This document shows, piece by piece, positions 29,873 to 38,095 of a stretch of 64,000 nt of DNA (position 1 is its first letter; the number at the start of each line of letters is the position of its first letter). The DNA lies in NCBI RefSeq assembly GCF_002258315.1, contig NZ_NOYD01000014.1, positions 1-64,000 of the forward strand. The letters run 5' to 3'. This DNA comes from Rhodococcus sp. 06-462-5. Its GTDB lineage: Bacteria > Actinomycetota > Actinomycetes > Mycobacteriales > Mycobacteriaceae. Under the pieces are notes generated by a model. That model was not told where the DNA came from and did no database searches. It worked only from the letters and a program-made list of their open reading frames with translations. The translations under genes and the position numbers were made by a program.

Positions 29873-30523
29873 TCAATTACTCATTTGCCGGACGGAAATT
29901 CGGAACCGGCTGGTCGGTGTGCACAATTGCGCGACCGCTTCGAGATCGGACTCGAAATCGACATCGCGCAATTCGGGGAGCATCGTGATCGACGCTCCCG
30001 CGGCGGTCAGAGCAGCGAGCGTGTCGGCACCCGTCGACGGCGCAGACATGGGCACGTCGAGCAGGGACCGTGCGTGGTCGGGGTTGCGCAGGCCCAGCGC
30101 CCACCAGCCACCGTCCTCGGCCGAGCCCAGCACGTCACTGCTGCCGAGTCGTGCGGCCGCGTCGGAGAGCAGTAGCGCCGTGACCTGTGGAGTGTCCATG
30201 CCGATCTGCAGTACGGCTCCGGAGGTGGCTGCGTCGGCGTGTGCATTCGCCAGTCGTTCGCCCAACCCGTCGCCGCGCTGCGCTATCACTGTGAACGACG
30301 CCAGAGCCCGGGTGAGTTCGTGTGCGCGGGCCGCGTCGGCGAGAGTGCCGGTGAGGGCCACGACACGGCGGTCGACGTCGGCGGCCGAGACGGCGTCGAG
30401 GGTGTCCAGCAGCGAGGCCGCGGCCAGCTCCGCGGCGGCGGCGTCGCCGATCGTGGCGGCGAGGCGGGTCTTGGCCAGCCCGGGAACGGGGGCTTTGGCG
30501 ACGACGAGAGCGGTGACGGTCAC
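29873..30523 (-). CDS. DUF2064 / TIGR04282-type glycosyltransferase-fold protein
   Basis: A 216-residue GT-A/nucleotidyltransferase fold: VTALVVAKAPVPGLAKTRLA (nucleotide-binding N-terminus), QRGDGLGERLANAHADA, then the signature LQIGMDTPQVT and SAEDGGWWALGL. DUF2064 proteins are often linked to glycosyltransferase genes and cofactor or sugar activation; the reaction is unproven. The GTG start overlaps the preceding glycosyltransferase stop as GTGA. The same pair is found as Rv0539-Rv0540. Confidence 0.82.
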   Translation of the reverse strand: MTVTALVVAKAPVPGLAKTRLAATIGDAAAAELAAASLLDTLDAVSAADVDRRVVALTGTLADAARAHELTRALASFTVIAQRGDGLGERLANAHADAATSGAVLQIGMDTPQVTALLLSDAAARLGSSDVLGSAEDGGWWALGLRNPDHARSLLDVPMSAPSTGADTLAALTAAGASITMLPELRDVDFESDLEAVAQLCTPTSRFRISVRQMSN

Positions 30524-31173
30524 GAAAGCACCTTCCAGAAATCTCGCACGGCGACGATCGTCCCCTTCACCGAGCCCGAGACCTTGGAGGTTCCGGCTGT
30601 CCGTGGTCGGTAGTCCACGTCGTGTTCGACGACGGTCCAGCCGGCTTCGGCCGCCAGCACGAGCAGCTGCAGCGGGTAGCCCGAGCGGCGGTCGGTGACG
30701 TCGAGGTCGAGCAGTGCCTGACGGCGTACTGCGCGGATTGCTCCCAGGTCGTGTACCGGCAGCTTGTACTTGGTGCGAAGTCGAAGTGAGAGAACGGCAT
30801 TGCCGAGCCTGGCGTGCAGGGGCGAGCTTCCCTTCGCCGGTCGGCGACGACCGACGGCGAGGTCCGCGTGATCCAGGGCCGTCACGAGGGTCGGCAGATC
30901 GCGTGGATCCATCGAGCCGTCTCCGTCGAGGACACAGACGATGTCGGTGTCGGCCGCAACGACGCCTGCATGGACTGCCGCACCGTAGCCGGGCACCGTC
31001 TCGGAGACCACTGTTGCTCCGTGGGCAGCAGCCACGGCGGCGGTGGCGTCGGTGGAGTTGTTGTCCACCACGATCGTCAGGTAGCCCGGCGGAACCGAAT
31101 CCAACACTGCAGGAAGCGATTCGGCCTCGTTCATGCAGGGGATGACGACTGTGACGGATTTCGGTTCAGACAC
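30520..31173 (-). CDS. GT2 family glycosyltransferase (polyprenyl-phosphate sugar synthase-like)
   Basis: A 217-residue GT-A enzyme: VTVVIPCMNEAESLPAVLDS, VVDNNSTDAT and the metal-binding VLDGDGSMDP motif are intact. The C-terminal half follows the dolichyl-phosphate-sugar-synthase pattern (HDLGAIRAVRR), but there are no C-terminal membrane helices. It probably transfers a sugar from a nucleotide donor to a lipid carrier at the inner membrane face; donor and acceptor are unknown. The GTG at 31173 overlaps the epimerase 3' end by 8 bp. It is part of a four-gene overlapping minus-strand operon. Confidence 0.87.
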   Translation of the reverse strand: MSEPKSVTVVIPCMNEAESLPAVLDSVPPGYLTIVVDNNSTDATAAVAAAHGATVVSETVPGYGAAVHAGVVAADTDIVCVLDGDGSMDPRDLPTLVTALDHADLAVGRRRPAKGSSPLHARLGNAVLSLRLRTKYKLPVHDLGAIRAVRRQALLDLDVTDRRSGYPLQLLVLAAEAGWTVVEHDVDYRPRTAGTSKVSGSVKGTIVAVRDFWKVLS

Positions 31174-32224
31174 GGGGCGGACCCGTGCCCTCGGCGTCGC
31201 GCAACGGTGCGTCGGCGAACGCGGTGAGACCGTCCCTCGGCATGATCTTCGCGCGGAAGCCAAGAGTCTGTTCGGCCAGTGCGGAACTGGCGACGATGTG
31301 CCGTACATCGCCTGCTCGGTAACGTCCGGTGATCTCGGGCGTTGGCCCGCCGCGTGCGTCGGCGAGGATGGTGGCGACCTCACCGATGGTGATCGGTTGT
31401 CCCGAGCAGACATTGAGGGCGGTGAATCCGTCCAGCTCTGCCTCGATCGATGCGATGTTCGCCGCTGCCACGTCGTGCACGTGCACGAAATCGCGGGCCT
31501 GCTTGCCGTCCTCGTAGACCGTCGGGGCCTGACCGAGTTCCAGAGACGACCGGAACATCGCGGCCACACCGGAGTACGGGGTGTTGCGCGGCATGTGCGG
31601 TCCGTACACGTTGTGGTACCGCAGTGCGATCACCGAGCCGCCGGTGGCGACCGCCCATGCGGAGGCGTAGTTCTCCTGTGCCAGCTTGCTCGCGGCGTAG
31701 GTGCTTCTGGGCTCGAGCGTCGAATCTTCTTCGACCAGAAGCCAATCGAGCGGCTCACCGGATATCGGGTCGCGATTGTCGAACAATCCGGCGTCGAGGT
31801 CGGCTCGGGTGCGGGGGCGAGGAATCACCGTCTCGCCGGACGAATTGAGATACCGCCCTTCGCCGTAGACGACCATCGACGACGCGAGAACCAGGCGCGA
31901 ACAACCTGCCTCGTACATCGCAGCGAGCAGAACCGCCGTCCCGTAGTCGTTGTGGCTGGCGTAGGCCGGGGCATCTGCGGCATCGACGCCCGCTCCGACG
32001 ACAGCGGCCTGATGACACACGACATCCACCCCGCGCAATGCGTCGACGAGCGAGTCCTTGTCGCGCACATCGAGATCGATGATCCCGTCGGCTCGCGCTC
32101 CCGGGCCGTGTGCCGACTCCAGCATGGCGTCGACGGCAACCACCTCGTGGCCCGAGACGGCAGCCGCATCGAGAATGTGACCGCCGATGAATCCGGCTGC
32201 GCCGGTGAGCAATACCCGCGTCAT
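31166..32224 (-). CDS. NAD-dependent sugar epimerase/dehydratase (GalE-like, extended SDR)
   Basis: A 352-residue extended short-chain dehydrogenase. The Rossmann motif is GAAGFIGG at the very N-terminus, Ser-rich LASSMVVYGEG precedes the catalytic Tyr-Lys in YAASK, and the sugar-binding C-terminal part includes RYHNVYGPHM. It probably epimerises or dehydrates an NDP-sugar used by the adjacent glycosyltransferase. Its ATG (32224) overlaps the MTAP stop by 4 bases. Gene order matches Rv0535-Rv0536 (galE3). Exact substrate cannot be read from the sequence. Confidence 0.9.
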   Translation of the reverse strand: MTRVLLTGAAGFIGGHILDAAAVSGHEVVAVDAMLESAHGPGARADGIIDLDVRDKDSLVDALRGVDVVCHQAAVVGAGVDAADAPAYASHNDYGTAVLLAAMYEAGCSRLVLASSMVVYGEGRYLNSSGETVIPRPRTRADLDAGLFDNRDPISGEPLDWLLVEEDSTLEPRSTYAASKLAQENYASAWAVATGGSVIALRYHNVYGPHMPRNTPYSGVAAMFRSSLELGQAPTVYEDGKQARDFVHVHDVAAANIASIEAELDGFTALNVCSGQPITIGEVATILADARGGPTPEITGRYRAGDVRHIVASSALAEQTLGFRAKIMPRDGLTAFADAPLRDAEGTGPPRV

Positions 32225-33018
32225 GGCAGTTCGATCGGCAGTGTGAGGCCGGTGTGCACCCGACACGTGGGGCAGTCGCCGGTGGGAGCGTCGGAGATGG
32301 CCGAGCGCACCAGTGCTTTGAGCGGCTCGATGTTCCTCTGGAATTCGGCGAACACGTCCACCGCCTTGACGCCCTGACCGGACTCGATGCCCGCGTCGAG
32401 GTCGGTCACCAATGCGATCGGTGCGTAACAGAGCTCGAGTTCGCGAGCCAGGACCGCCTCGGGGTGGCCGGTCATGTTCACCAGCGTCCAACCCTGGCGA
32501 GCGAACCATTGGCTCTCGGCACGAGTGGAGAACCGAGGACCTTCCACGACGACCATGACGCCGCCGTCGATCGCCGAATCCTGGATCGCGGACTTCCTCA
32601 ACGTGGGGCAGTACGGGTCGGCGAACTCGACGTGTATCCCACCCTCGTCGAAGTAGGTCTGGGACCGCCCGGAGGTTCGATCGACGAGTTGGTCGGGGAT
32701 CACGACGGTTCCCGGGCCGTACTCGGACACCAAGGATCCGACCGCGCAGGGGGCGAACACTCGATTCACCCCGAGCATCCGCAGCGCCCACATGTTCGCT
32801 CGGTACGGCAGCGTGTGCGGTGAGTACTCGTGGTTTCGGCCGTGTCGGGGGAGAAACGCGACCTGCCGACCCTCCACCTCGCCCAGGGTGATCGGAGCAC
32901 TCGGGGCACCGTAGGGAGTGTCGACCACCACCTCCTCGGCATCGCTGCCGAAGAACGAGTAGAAGCCGCTGCCGCCGATGACGGCGATCTCGGCCCGTCC
33001 CTGCCCGTCGTTGTTCAT
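32221..33018 (-). CDS. S-methyl-5'-thioadenosine phosphorylase
   Basis: A 265-residue purine nucleoside phosphorylase-II type enzyme. IAVIGGSGFYSF, the phosphate-site RHGRNHEYSPH, GPRFSTRAES and NMTGHPEAVLARELELCYAPIALVTDLDAG are all family hallmarks. It cleaves methylthioadenosine, the by-product of polyamine synthesis and other SAM reactions, to adenine and methylthioribose-1-phosphate. It is the first gene of the operon with the epimerase and two glycosyltransferase-fold genes, matching Rv0535 onward. The start ATG at 33018 lies close to the divergent membrane-protein gene. Confidence 0.92.
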   Translation of the reverse strand: MNNDGQGRAEIAVIGGSGFYSFFGSDAEEVVVDTPYGAPSAPITLGEVEGRQVAFLPRHGRNHEYSPHTLPYRANMWALRMLGVNRVFAPCAVGSLVSEYGPGTVVIPDQLVDRTSGRSQTYFDEGGIHVEFADPYCPTLRKSAIQDSAIDGGVMVVVEGPRFSTRAESQWFARQGWTLVNMTGHPEAVLARELELCYAPIALVTDLDAGIESGQGVKAVDVFAEFQRNIEPLKALVRSAISDAPTGDCPTCRVHTGLTLPIELP

Positions 33019-34414
33019 CTACTCATCCTCCATCACTGCCGGTCGATATGCTGGTCCGAAGTCGTGTTCGTCTCGAGGTCCGCAGGGAGAAAACACTATC
33101 CGTTACTGGAGAGAAGCCGTCGCCGGTGCATTGGCCGTCGTGCTCGTCGTGGTCGCGTTCGTCGTTCCGTATCTGGGGAACGAACTCGTCACCCCCATCA
33201 TCAACAGGACTCCGCAGCAGGTGCGTGATTTCGCCGATGCGGCACCACTGTTCGGCTTCCGCGAGATTCACGTGGGATGGGGAACTCCCGCCGCCGTTCT
33301 GATCGCCGTGGCCACTGTGTTGTGGGGGCCGACGGTGGCACGTCGACTGTCGTGGACGCGACTGTTGTTCGTCGTGTGGGGTGCGTCGGCGGCATGGACG
33401 ATGTCGCTGGCGATGGTGGACGGTTGGAAACGCGGCTTCGTGAACCGGCTGGCGTCGACGGACGAGTACTTGCACGAGGTGCCCGGCATCACCGACATTC
33501 CCGCCACGCTCCGCGGGTTCTCCGAGCGAATTCTGGACTACCAGGCCGATTCCTGGACGACGCATGTGTCGGGTCATCCACCCGGCGCGTTGCTCACCTT
33601 CGTGTGGCTCGACCGTCTCGGTCTCGGTGGCGGAGCCTGGGCGGCGACGCTCTGCGTGCTGGTCGGTACGAGTGCCGCCGTGGCGCTGGTACTCACCCTC
33701 CGGGTGCTCGGCGACGAGGACATCGCACGGCGTGCTGCACCGTTCGTGGCGATTGCCCCGGCGGCGATCTGGATCGCCGTCTCGGCCGATGCGTTCTATG
33801 CCGGTGTTGCCGCGTGGGGCATTGCGTTGCTGGCGATCTCCACGAAGCGGTACCTGTGGCCCGCGTCGATCGGTGCGGGAGTCCTGCTCGGGTTCGGCGT
33901 GTATCTCAACTACGGGTTGGTGCTGATGGGCCTGCCCGCCGTCGCGGTCCTGATAGCCGCACGGAAGATTCTGCCGTTCGTCGGCGCGCTGATCGGTGCA
34001 CTGATCGTCGCCGGGATCTTCACCGCGTACGGATTCTGGTGGTACGACGGCTACTTGCTGGTGCAGGAGCGCTACTACCAGGGCATCGCAATCGATCGCC
34101 CGTTCGAGTACTGGGGTTGGGCGAACTTCGCAGCGCTGTTCTGCGCGCTGGGAATTGCTGTGCCCGCGGCGTTTCCACGGATTCTCACGCGGCTCGAGCC
34201 GATCAATCTGTTGGTGATCGCGGCGATCGCCGCGGTGGTGATGGCGGACCTGAGTCAGTTGAGCAAAGCCGAGACCGAGAGAATCTGGCTGCCCTTCGCG
34301 ATGTGGATGCTGATCGCGCCCGCGGTGTTGCCGATCAGGACCCATCGTTTCTGGTTGGCGCTGCAGGTGATCGGTGCGTTGGCGATCAATCATCTGCTGT
34401 TCACGAATTGGTGA
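32978..34414 (+). CDS. Polytopic membrane protein (Rv0541c-like)
   Basis: A protein of up to 478 residues with about ten membrane helices from near codon 50 on. These include GALAVVLVVVAFVVPYLG and a GT-C-like loop THVSGHPPGALLTFVWLDRLG. The overall look resembles mycobacterial Rv0541c and lipid-linked-sugar glycosyltransferases of the GT-C class, but I cannot assign an activity. The start is unclear: the first ATG (32978) would overlap the divergent MTAP gene by 41 bp and has no ribosome site. Internal TTG (33131) and GTG (33140) codons are the alternatives, the latter close to the first helix. The 3' end overlaps the convergent methyltransferase by 14 bp. Confidence 0.8.
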   Translation: MTAISARPCPSLFIYSSSITAGRYAGPKSCSSRGPQGENTIRYWREAVAGALAVVLVVVAFVVPYLGNELVTPIINRTPQQVRDFADAAPLFGFREIHVGWGTPAAVLIAVATVLWGPTVARRLSWTRLLFVVWGASAAWTMSLAMVDGWKRGFVNRLASTDEYLHEVPGITDIPATLRGFSERILDYQADSWTTHVSGHPPGALLTFVWLDRLGLGGGAWAATLCVLVGTSAAVALVLTLRVLGDEDIARRAAPFVAIAPAAIWIAVSADAFYAGVAAWGIALLAISTKRYLWPASIGAGVLLGFGVYLNYGLVLMGLPAVAVLIAARKILPFVGALIGALIVAGIFTAYGFWWYDGYLLVQERYYQGIAIDRPFEYWGWANFAALFCALGIAVPAAFPRILTRLEPINLLVIAAIAAVVMADLSQLSKAETERIWLPFAMWMLIAPAVLPIRTHRFWLALQVIGALAINHLLFTNW

Positions 34415-35066
34415 GCGGAGCCAGCGTCATCTGAGCGAACCAGCGCCCGTCGATCGGTGCCACGTCGACCACTCGAAGGCCTGCGGCACCGGCGAGATCT
34501 ACGGTGGCGTCGGCGCTGACACTCGACCAGGCGAACCAATCGCCGACCATGGTGTCGGTTTCCCATCGAACGGTGCGGTGACGAATTCCTGTGTCGCTGG
34601 GCGCATCCACTTCGGCGATGACGGCTCCGTGTGGTGCGAGCAGGTCGGCCGCCCGGCGGAGCAATCGCACGGGGTCGCCGCCGATGCCGATGTTGCCGTC
34701 CGCGAGGAGGACACACGACCAGTTGCCCGTGTCCGGCAGTGGCTCGAAGAGGTCGCGGAGAACGGCGTTGCCGCCGCGCCCGATGGTCAGATCGACTGCT
34801 GTTCGGGACGTGTCGACACCGAGTGCCGAAACGCCGCGTCGAGCGAGCGCTTCGGTGAGCCGACCCGGCCCACAGCCCAGATCGATCGTGGGCCCGGTAC
34901 AGCGGCTGAGCATGGCGTGGTCCGCGCGGCGATCCTCGGCCGACGAAGCGCTGCCACCCATCCACCGTGCGGTGGGTAGTTGCTGCCTGCTGCCGTCGGA
35001 ATCGCCTATCCAGCAGGGTAGTCCGGCTGCTGCGCGGTTGAAGAGTGTATCGGCGGTGACGCTCAT
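34401..35066 (-). CDS. Class I SAM-dependent methyltransferase
   Basis: A 221-residue enzyme. Motif I TIDLGCGPGRLTEALARRG, motif II LGVDTSRTAV and the motif-IV stretch CVLLADGNIGIGGDP are clear. The N-terminal part (WIGDSDGSRQQLPTARW) may help select a substrate, which is unknown. The ATG at 35066 overlaps the stop of the upstream membrane-protein gene (ATGA), so the two are translationally coupled and may act on a membrane or envelope compound. Confidence 0.85.
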   Translation of the reverse strand: MSVTADTLFNRAAAGLPCWIGDSDGSRQQLPTARWMGGSASSAEDRRADHAMLSRCTGPTIDLGCGPGRLTEALARRGVSALGVDTSRTAVDLTIGRGGNAVLRDLFEPLPDTGNWSCVLLADGNIGIGGDPVRLLRRAADLLAPHGAVIAEVDAPSDTGIRHRTVRWETDTMVGDWFAWSSVSADATVDLAGAAGLRVVDVAPIDGRWFAQMTLAPLTNS

Positions 35067-35533
35067 GCTCGGCTCCGTACAAGGGTCCATCGGATGAAGT
35101 ATGCGGCGGCGCTCGCGGTGAACAACACCGCGGTCAGCGCGAGCCAACGTCCGAGAAAGGGTTCCTGAGTCAAACCGGTTGCGGCCCGGTACGACTCCGC
35201 GCCCTGGGAGATTATCCCGGGGAAGAACATCAGAAACGTCAGCGCTGTCCCGAGAGCGGGAACTCGAACGAAATTCACCGGTGACACGGCCAGGTGGCGG
35301 CGCGGAATGCTGGTGAGAAGCCGATCGGCCAGTGAGTACAGCGGAAACAGTACGGCGTCGTGCAGCAGTACCGATCCGAAGAACCACACGAGAACGGATT
35401 TCCACCACACGTCGCTGTTCCACAGAGTTTGCGGCCCTGCGAGTGTGACGACGTAGCCGACGAGGGCGAACGAGAGCAGCAGACCGACCGCGTGCAGCGG
35501 GTGGCCACCGTAGATCTTCGTGAAGGCTCTCAT
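35063..35533 (-). CDS. Small integral membrane protein
   Basis: A 156-residue protein with about four membrane helices (for example VGLLLSFALVGYVVTLAG, VWFFGSVLLHDAVLFPLYSLA and LTAVLFTASAAAYFIRW). I do not recognise the family. I chose the ATG at 35533 (MRAFTKIYGG) because the upstream extension passes through a terminator hairpin. It is coupled to the methyltransferase gene by an ATGA overlap. Confidence 0.75.
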   Translation of the reverse strand: MRAFTKIYGGHPLHAVGLLLSFALVGYVVTLAGPQTLWNSDVWWKSVLVWFFGSVLLHDAVLFPLYSLADRLLTSIPRRHLAVSPVNFVRVPALGTALTFLMFFPGIISQGAESYRAATGLTQEPFLGRWLALTAVLFTASAAAYFIRWTLVRSRA

Positions 35534-35562
35534 CTTCAGGCTCCTGACCGGGCGATGCAAAC

Positions 35563-35612
35563 ACCCGTGCGCGAGAGCCACCGTCGTCGACGGTGACGCC
35601 TCGCGCACGGGT
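35563..35612. terminator. Compound hairpin after the lipoprotein gene
   Basis: A perfect 13-bp outer stem, ACCCGTGCGCGAG with CTCGCGCACGGGT, contains a smaller inner hairpin (CCGTCG/CGACGG). It sits 12 bp after the lipoprotein stop and upstream of the membrane-protein gene, so it most likely ends the lipoprotein transcript. Confidence 0.8.
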
Positions 35613-35623
35613 TCAGGAAACTG

Positions 35624-36310
35624 TTATGCAGCGGTGTTGATCGTGATGGTTGCAACGCCCACGAGCAGTCCCGGGGTCACAGCATCGGTGTTGAAGGTGC
35701 TGTTGAGCAGTCCGGCAGCGGTCTCCGAGATCTTCACCTCGGTGCCCTGCAGGATTGCGGTGTTGTCGGGTCCGGTAGCGAGCGGCTGCAGGGTGCGGCC
35801 GTCGAGATCGAACAGCACTGCGTCTGCGGCTGCTTCCTCGCCGTTGACCATGACGTCACCGGTGAGAAGCGAAGTGCCCGGGTCGATGTCGAAGTTGATG
35901 AGCTCGACGACGGTCTCGCCGGCAGTCAGCGACAGGCCGCTGCCGTCGTGGTTGATCTCGCCCTGGACGTAGGGGTCGACGGTGCCGGGCTCCCAGTACT
36001 TGACGTCTCCGCCGGTGATCGGGAAGCGGATGGATCCGTCTGCGAGAGTCGCGGTTCCGACGACACCGGGCGTGAGGCCCAGGGTGGTCAGTGCGCCGGT
36101 GAAGCCGGGATCGAGAGCAACTGCGGTGTCGACACCGGTGAGGTCGTCGACCTCGGCTGCGGGCTCGGGCTCGCTCTCCACGGCCTCTGCTGCCGAAGAG
36201 GTGGCTGCGTCGACGGTGTCGGATGCTTCCTCGCTGGAGCATGCGGCAAGCGGGACGATGGTGAGTGCACCGATTGCGGTGGCGGCCAAAGCTTTACGAA
36301 CAGTGAACAT
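35624..36310 (-). CDS. Predicted lipoprotein, HtaA-like beta region possible
   Basis: A 228-residue lipoprotein: the signal peptide ends PLAAC with lipid Cys24, followed by a Ser/Glu/Ala linker (about 25-55) and a beta-rich domain. That domain has QGEINHDGSGLSL, INFDIDPGTSLLTGDVMVNG and ADAVLFDLDG, a pattern like the corynebacterial HtaA haem-binding domain; the likeness is weak and no haem ligands can be confirmed. The ATG at 36308-36310 starts a proper signal peptide. It has its own terminator, and its expression is probably independent of neighbours. Confidence 0.75.
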   Translation of the reverse strand: MFTVRKALAATAIGALTIVPLAACSSEEASDTVDAATSSAAEAVESEPEPAAEVDDLTGVDTAVALDPGFTGALTTLGLTPGVVGTATLADGSIRFPITGGDVKYWEPGTVDPYVQGEINHDGSGLSLTAGETVVELINFDIDPGTSLLTGDVMVNGEEAAADAVLFDLDGRTLQPLATGPDNTAILQGTEVKISETAAGLLNSTFNTDAVTPGLLVGVATITINTAA

Positions 36311-36474
36311 GTCGGTCAACCTTCCGTGCTCGTCTCTCGAGCGTTGTGGGTCATTCGGCGCTGCTTGCCGAGCGGATGGGTTCCATCTCGATCCCCTGCA
36401 AGGGAGCGTGCCCACCTGTTACCCGACAAACCGGACGTCCAAACCGGAAATTTTCCGAAAGGTTCACTTGCGGA

Positions 36475-38061
36475 TCAACGAAGGATCAAGTCCGCTGCGC
36501 GTTCTCCGATCACCACAGAGGGCGCGTGAGTGTGCCCGCGGATGATGCTCGGCATGATCGACGCGTCGGCGACGCGAAGGCGGTCGACGCCCCGCACCCG
36601 CAGCTCGGCATCGACGACACTGTCGGCGTCGTTGCCCATACGGGCAGTGCCCACGGGGTGGTACAGAGTGTGCGCATTCTGCTCGAGGGCCTCGGTGAGC
36701 AGGTCCGCCGGGGAGATGTTCGACGCCACCCTGGGGCGTACGACGTCGCCGAGCAGTCCCTTCAGCGAGGGGGTTTCGGAGATCGCGACGCAGACGCGGA
36801 GGCCTTCGATCATTGCTTTGCGGTCCAGTCCGCCGGGGTCGCTGAGGTAGCGGGGTTCGACGATGGGCTTGGCCAGGGGGTCGGCCGAGCGGAGGGTGAT
36901 CTCGCCTCTGCTCTCGGGTTTGACGAGCACCGCGCCGATGACTGCGGCGTGCGAATCCTGGCCGACGAGTCCCTCGTCGAAGAACGGTGCCGGTCCGAAG
37001 ATGAGTTCCACGTCGGGCAGGGCCAGGTCTTCTCGGCTCTTGATGAATCCGTACGCCTCGGCGACGTTCGAGGTGAGCATGCCGCGACGGCGAGTCAGGT
37101 AGTTGACCAACTCGGGGATCTTCTCGGCGTGGAAGAGAGAGTCTCTTTCGGTTTTCCAGCCGATGAGGGCGGCCAGGTGGTCGAGCAGATTCTGCCCGAC
37201 ACCTGGTGAGTGGTGCTGAACGGTGATGCCGTGCGACTTCAGCTGTTCCTGGTCGCCGATGCCCGAGAGCATGAGCAGCTGGGGGGTGTTGATGGCTCCG
37301 CCGGAGAGAATTACTTCCTTGTGCGCGCGCACGGTGTGTGTCTGTCCACCGGAGGTGTACTCGACGCCTACTGCCGCAGTGCCTTCGAAAAGGACGCGAG
37401 TGGCATGTGCCTCGGTGAGGACGGTGAGGTTCTTGCGCTTCTTCGCCGGCCGTAGGTACGCGTCGGCGGTGCTCCACCGTGCTCCACGCTTCTGGTTGAC
37501 CATCGTGCGGGTGAAGCCCTTGGGCTCGGGCAGGTTGGCGGTTTCCAGCGGATAGCCTGCTTCTTCGACGCCGTCGAGGAACGACGACGTCAGGTCGCGG
37601 GGGCTGCGCTGGTGCGAGACGATGAGTGGGCCGTCGGTTCCCGCGTCGAGTGCTGTTGTGCCCTCGATGTTCTCGATCTTGCGGAAGTATCCGACGAGGT
37701 TGCGGAAAGCCCACGAGTCGTCGGACACCGCTGCCCAGTCGTCGTAGTCGGCGGCGAATCCGCGTACCCACATCATGGCGTTCATCGACGACGATCCACC
37801 GAGCATCTTGCCGCGCGGCCAGTAGATGCTGCGATCTCGCAGCTCCGACTGCGGTTCGGTCAGGTAATCCCAATCGACCTCGCTGCGAAAGAGTTTGGAG
37901 AATGCAGCGGGGATGTGAGCGAACTTGTTCTTGTCCTCGGGGCCGGCCTCGAGGAGGATCACCTCGTTGCGCGGGTCTGCGCTGAGGCGATTGGCCACCA
38001 CTGCGCCTGCCGAACCTGCGCCCACCACGATGTAGTCGGCAGTCTTGTGCTGTGAGCTCAT
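36475..38061 (-). CDS. GMC family FAD-dependent oxidoreductase (choline/alcohol dehydrogenase-like)
   Basis: A 528-residue GMC enzyme. The FAD-binding start IVVGAGSAGAVVANRL, the family signature WPRGKMLGGSSSMNAMMWVRG and second signature LSGGAINTPQLLMLSGIG are present. The C-terminal catalytic histidines are in YHPVGTARMG and GHTHAPSVVIGERAAD. It oxidises an alcohol to an aldehyde, passing electrons to a quinone or oxygen. It lies 34 bp after the aldehyde dehydrogenase gene on the same strand, so alcohol to acid in two steps is likely. The substrate is not evident; choline-type and polyethylene-glycol-type alcohols are both possible. A divergent PucR regulator lies beyond the aldehyde dehydrogenase. 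Confidence 0.9.
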   Translation of the reverse strand: MSSQHKTADYIVVGAGSAGAVVANRLSADPRNEVILLEAGPEDKNKFAHIPAAFSKLFRSEVDWDYLTEPQSELRDRSIYWPRGKMLGGSSSMNAMMWVRGFAADYDDWAAVSDDSWAFRNLVGYFRKIENIEGTTALDAGTDGPLIVSHQRSPRDLTSSFLDGVEEAGYPLETANLPEPKGFTRTMVNQKRGARWSTADAYLRPAKKRKNLTVLTEAHATRVLFEGTAAVGVEYTSGGQTHTVRAHKEVILSGGAINTPQLLMLSGIGDQEQLKSHGITVQHHSPGVGQNLLDHLAALIGWKTERDSLFHAEKIPELVNYLTRRRGMLTSNVAEAYGFIKSREDLALPDVELIFGPAPFFDEGLVGQDSHAAVIGAVLVKPESRGEITLRSADPLAKPIVEPRYLSDPGGLDRKAMIEGLRVCVAISETPSLKGLLGDVVRPRVASNISPADLLTEALEQNAHTLYHPVGTARMGNDADSVVDAELRVRGVDRLRVADASIMPSIIRGHTHAPSVVIGERAADLILR

Positions 38062-38095
38062 CTTTGTCCTTGAAGTCGTTGCGGGCGCAGAGGTG

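Noticed and set aside
33023..34393. A 456-codon minus-strand open frame
   Set aside because: It mirrors the polytopic membrane protein on the plus strand and has the His/Arg/Gln-rich look of an antisense shadow.
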